DNA of 64,000 nt, from the NCBI RefSeq assembly GCF_023856365.1, contig NC_064537.1, positions 8,506,324 to 8,570,323 of the forward strand. Reading direction: 5' to 3'. The DNA is from Brienomyrus brachyistius. Lineage: Eukaryota > Chordata > Actinopteri > Osteoglossiformes > Mormyridae. Positions 57,118 through 64,000 of this stretch are shown here, piece after piece (the stretch's first letter is position 1; each line of letters starts with the position of its first letter). A program made the translations under genes and the position numbers. A model generated the notes under the pieces. That model was given only the letters and a program-made list of their open reading frames with translations. It had not been told where the DNA came from and did no database searches.

Positions 57118-58550
57118 ACAGCACTGCTACTTATCTCTCTCTGATAATATATTTCTTGCTCCACTTAAAACTTTAGCTAACAAACCACCCCGTCCTTAAG
57201 CCCAAAAACTGGAGAGAAGAAAAAACGATCAGGACATGTCAATGAAACAGAAGCAGCCCCCCCAATGCATTGCCCCTCTTTCCCAGTCTAACTAATGCCG
57301 CCTTACTCACCCCTCCAGTTCATTGTTGAGCTGTTCGCAGAAGGCTTTGATGCTTTCCCAGTCTGTCTCTTTGTTTAAAGGGTTGGTGGCTTTGTCTGGA
57401 TACGCAGAATGTGGGAAACACAAGGAGGAACAGACAGACAGCTTTTCAGGAGACACCATTACAGCATGCAGCATTGAAAGCCACACAGGTGACCTCCAAG
57501 TCATTTCATCCCACATCTGGCATATAGGCAATTTATACTACCATGACAGTATTCATGTTTTAACAGTAACCTGAGGCAGAATTACACCGCTTGATTTTCA
57601 AAGGGCCATATTCTGTTCCCTTCCACCACGTCTTAAACACAACTGATAATAACAGTAATTTAGCCCCTGACACTTTACAGTAGCAGCAGGTCTTTGAAAG
57701 CACCACCAAGCAGCTACGAATATCAAATTGCTACCTAATAATAAGATCATACAAATTCCAAACAGAGAGACGCATGCAGATGAAAGGTGTCCATCAGCGT
57801 GCACTGTGAGACCAATTTACACTATTTATCGACTGACAGATCTTGATCCAAACAGACTACGCAGAAGTGGTTAAGACGGCCCAGTACATCTATTCATCAG
57901 ATGAATAGAAGGAGGTGTTAAATTACATTTTTTTTAGTAACCCACCCCCCAAAATAAGCACCACGTCAGCAAGACATTGCAACTATAAGGCTGGAGATGA
58001 TTGAGAAGCATTACCCTAGCCTTCGGCTGGGAGTGATAACCAGGTTACCTAAGCGTCTCCTACAGCGTGACAAGTAACTTCAGCAGGCTGGACAGCTGAC
58101 CAGCGATTACCGGTGTGTTGACATCGCCAGTCAGGCAGCCAAACTACACCTACAAGTGACTCCTCCCCGGTACACACCGAAACGCCTCTAGGCATTGTTC
58201 ATGTCCATCTACCCCCGTCAACCACCAACTACCTACACAAAACCACCGGGGCTCCCCACCACCACTAAAAGCGTTATTATGGTTAATTAAGACACGGCAC
58301 GCCGCCGTTAATTATTTAAGGCTGAGCTCTGTCGTTACACCTCTGCCGACTGATTTTAGCTGGCTAGCCGCTCTTTAAAGCACTCCCGACCTTTCCTTTA
58401 AAATCCCTATTCGTCCAGGACCGCACCTCCCGCTGCGGCTCCCTCTTCCCCTTGCATGGCTGACTCTGCGCTACCGCCTGGCAGCCCCATAACCCCGCAT
58501 AACTCACTGATGCGAGACTCCAGGCTGTCTTCCTCCGGCGGCGTCGCCAT
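51538..58550 (-). CDS. gga1: GGA1, Golgi-localised gamma-ear Arf-binding clathrin adaptor
   Basis: Monomeric adaptor at the trans-Golgi that sorts mannose-6-phosphate receptors and other DXXLL cargo into clathrin carriers under ARF control. Seventeen coding exons (minus strand, high to low): 58550-58508, 57395-57311, 56921-56846, 56697-56599, 56234-56111, 55975-55875, 55698-55618, 55242-55105, 54945-54864, 54747-54637, 54543-54424, 54340-54279, 54185-54016, 53828-53599, 53439-53270, 52948-52838, 51648-51538. They give 637 residues (human 639), all phases consistent. The VHS domain (about 14-145) has NKATNPLNKETDWESIKAF. GAT (about 169-300) has HPEDLRAANKLIKEMVQE. The hinge has LLDLAGLD and LLDDELMSL (345-353), the internal acidic-leucine autoinhibitory motif, preceded by Ser344. 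The GAE ear is about 506-637 and ends ETWGSL. Odd: the human hinge WNSF is WNCF here (370-373). Confidence 0.96.
51649..52837. other. gga1 intron 16
   Basis: 1.19 kb AT-rich intron. TTAGGGCTGCATGATATCAT near 51934 resembles the start of a common fish repeat, too degraded to delimit. No exon seen. Confidence 0.45.
57079..57116. repeat. (AC)n microsatellite in gga1 intron 2
   Basis: About 18 AC steps between gga1 exons 2 and 3; flanked by a CT-rich run. Confidence 0.9.
57396..58507. other. gga1 intron 1
   Basis: 1.1 kb between the start-codon exon and the first VHS exon. No gene or clear repeat seen. Confidence 0.55.
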
Positions 58551-58700
58551 CTTTCTGGGGGATTCCTCCATCCGCATATGGTCGCTCTCGCGATACTTCC
58601 GCCGTAGAATTCTCGCGCAGCGCTTTCGTCATCCTGCGTTCGTCATCGCACCGTGCTTGGCTTCCTCGTTTAGTTTAGGGAAGTCGAATGAAGTTTTTTT
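58551..58700 (-). promoter_or_regulatory. gga1 promoter with TCTCGCGA element
   Basis: CpG-rich. The palindromic TCTCGCGA lies at 58586-58593, 36 bases upstream of the gga1 start codon, with an ETS-like ACTTCCGCC next to it and a second CTCGCG at 58612. TCTCGCGA-type elements drive housekeeping CpG promoters in vertebrates (bound by BANP). The transcription start is inferred to lie in this stretch. Confidence 0.5.
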
Positions 58701-62320
<3,620 letters not shown>

Positions 62321-62801
62321 CTGTGCTGCAGTTTATAAGGATTTGCGTGCAGCCGGGTAGCGAGAGGAGCCAAACCCCAGACTGTACTTTTCATCTGCAC
62401 CAGCTGGCGAAGCCAAATCACTCTGGATTCCTTTCATATGATCGTTATGGCTGCAAAAACGACCTCTGTGATCTCGTTGACTGTATATATAACTGTACAT
62501 ATCTAACAGCAGATAAGGAAATCGCTGCCTCGTCAGAGCGCTTTGAAGGACATTTTCCTTGCGTCGGCTTTGTGAAACAAAATGTTGTCACCGAGTCAGG
62601 GGTTGAATGTTACGCTTTTGTCAAAGAAGATTATAACGCCAGGTCGCCGCAAGGGAACGAGGTCGATCGCTTGTGTATTTTTAGGTTTTTAAAGTCTTTC
62701 GAATTGAAGACCAGGAAACAAACTTCTTCTCCCCCCCTCGGATTGCCTCGACACATTTTTATACTCTTGCCGACTCTCTGCAGTCTCTAGATCTGTCTGA
62801 C
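62321..62801 (+). promoter_or_regulatory. micall1 promoter / 5' UTR candidate
   Basis: Immediately upstream of the micall1 start. TGTATATATAAC (about 62482-62493) is TATA-like. A 155-codon ORF (62323-62790) spans the whole stretch and ends 11 bases before the micall1 ATG in another frame. Whether the ORF is transcribed is unknown. Confidence 0.35.
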
Positions 62802-62944
62802 ATGGGGTCCCTGAAGGCTTTGCAAGAATGGTGCCGGCTGCAGTGCGAGAATTACAAAGACGTGGAAATAAAGAACATGTCGACGTCCTTCAGGGACGGC
62901 CTGGCTTTCTGTGCCATAATCCATAAGCACAGACCGGATTTGAT
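62802..62944 (+). CDS. micall1: MICALL1 first coding exon (partial gene)
   Basis: MICAL-like 1 is a Rab-binding scaffold on tubular recycling endosomes that links EHD1, Rab8 and Rab35. The exon encodes 47 residues plus two bases: [18 protein letters not shown] followed by [20 protein letters not shown] and HKHRPDLM. This is the start of the single calponin-homology domain; [18 protein letters not shown] is the family signature. A consensus donor GTAAGT follows at 62945. The rest of the CH domain, the LIM domain and the C-terminal bMERB coiled coil lie beyond the window. MICALL2 is the alternative; linkage to gga1 favours MICALL1. Confidence 0.9.
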
Positions 62945-64000
62945 GTAAGTAGATGAGGGGTCGTGTTCCCAGGTTGCTAACCCTTCGCGGAAGGTCCGCC
63001 GCCCTGTAGGCGGCTCTGGGTGGCCTCGTCCCCGGCATGATCACCGAAAGGCAGCGCCTTGTACGCCCAGACATCGCTGAAGCAGTGTCACCTTTCCTTT
63101 ATTTCTTCAACGTGCCTCTGTACTGCCTCCCTCCAATGAGCTTAACATTTTAAAATCTTGTTTTAAACTGCATTCAGATAAATGGCGTACGACTTGGGGT
63201 TTTTTTTGTAGTTGTACTTGCATATTCAGCCCACGTCGCTGCAAACTAATACTGGTTACATGTTGACGACTCCAGATAGTTGTTAGTCTGCCTTATTGTG
63301 TTTAATGTGCCAAATACTTAGTAGCTAACCACTGTATTTATACCATTTATGAGTTTATGTCAGCCAGTCTGATATATAGAAATACCTTTGACTGGGTATC
63401 ATTATTAGGTATGTTTACCTAGTTAAAACGTATTGCCTGTTGTTTTATGGCAAGAATCGCAGTCACACCTTGAAGAAGTTTCTCGCAAGGACAGCGATGG
63501 GCCACGCGTGTATGTGTGTGTGTGTGAGTAAGGCAAAGAACACAGTCCAAAATCCCATCCAAATCGTCTTTTTTTAAATCCATTTTCTCTCTTTGATTTT
63601 CTCCAGCAAGGCAGGTTGCCGTCGTGTATAAATATTTACTTGGGGTGTGTTATCTCATTAACCCATGCGTTTGTGTGGGCGTTGATGTTACAGCTTATTT
63701 ATTTGCGGTATTTTGGTTTGTGTGTGTAGCGATCTATAAAGAGCGAAGATTAGTTACAAGCCTGCTTTGCGAATTATGTAGTATGTGATATATGAATAAA
63801 TTATCCTATTTGTGTGCATGAGTACAACTCGACTTTATAGTCAGAGATCACTTGTAGTTTAATCTCACTTCTGTTTTAGCTGAAGCATGTACCTCTGGCT
63901 GAGCCCCTTCCCACAAGTAAGAAGTGTGCATTATGAACATTTTATGAATGTTCTGTTCAAAACCCCACAGAAGGCTGATGGACCATTTTTGACCTCTGAC
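62945..64000 (+). other. micall1: micall1 intron 1 (runs off the window)
   Basis: No second exon of the CH domain (the expected DFDSLSKDN-type start) is found before the window ends. Confidence 0.6.

Overview
The window is ray-finned fish (most likely teleost) nuclear DNA. It has no bacterial-type operons. Genes are split into short exons with GT-AG introns, intergenic DNA is AT-rich, and there are many (GT)n, (CT)n, (AT)n and poly-G/C tracts. Interspersed repeats look fish-like: a tRNA-derived SINE, foldback MITEs, and a non-LTR tail ending in TTGAA-type repeats. The species cannot be named from the sequence alone.

Seven protein genes are present, and splice phases agree at every junction I reconstructed. 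From left to right: the 3' end of tnrc6b (+, 1-4857 plus 3' UTR), csnk1e (+, 10548-15732), maff (-, 29108-28378), tomm22 (+, 31741-32961), ddx17 (+, 38342-49009), gga1 (-, 58550-51538) and the first coding exon of micall1 (+, 62802-62944). All seven orthologues lie on human 22q13, so this is a conserved vertebrate linkage block. csnk1e/maff and ddx17/gga1 are tail-to-tail pairs. maff/tomm22 and gga1/micall1 are head-to-head pairs.

Region by region: 1-7.4 kb is the silencing-domain end of tnrc6b with a long 3' UTR, and an ordered minisatellite starts at the first intron's donor. 7.4-10.5 kb is csnk1e upstream DNA. 10.5-18 kb is csnk1e and its 3' UTR. 18-28 kb is mostly gene-free and holds decayed retroelements. 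28-33.7 kb holds maff and tomm22. 33.7-38 kb is intergenic, with a SINE interrupted by a MITE. 38.3-49.8 kb is ddx17, with two hairpin-forming foldback elements in introns. 51.4-58.6 kb is gga1. 58.6-64 kb is the gga1/micall1 interval and the start of micall1.

The genes do unrelated cellular jobs: miRNA silencing, clock/Wnt kinase, small Maf transcription factor, mitochondrial import receptor, RNA helicase, Golgi clathrin adaptor and endosomal recycling. They are linked by ancestry, not by pathway. I found no convincing new gene system. The most unusual items are the splice-donor minisatellite with a 102-bp higher-order period, the paired foldback elements in ddx17, the nested SINE/MITE and a 155-codon ORF ending just upstream of the micall1 start.
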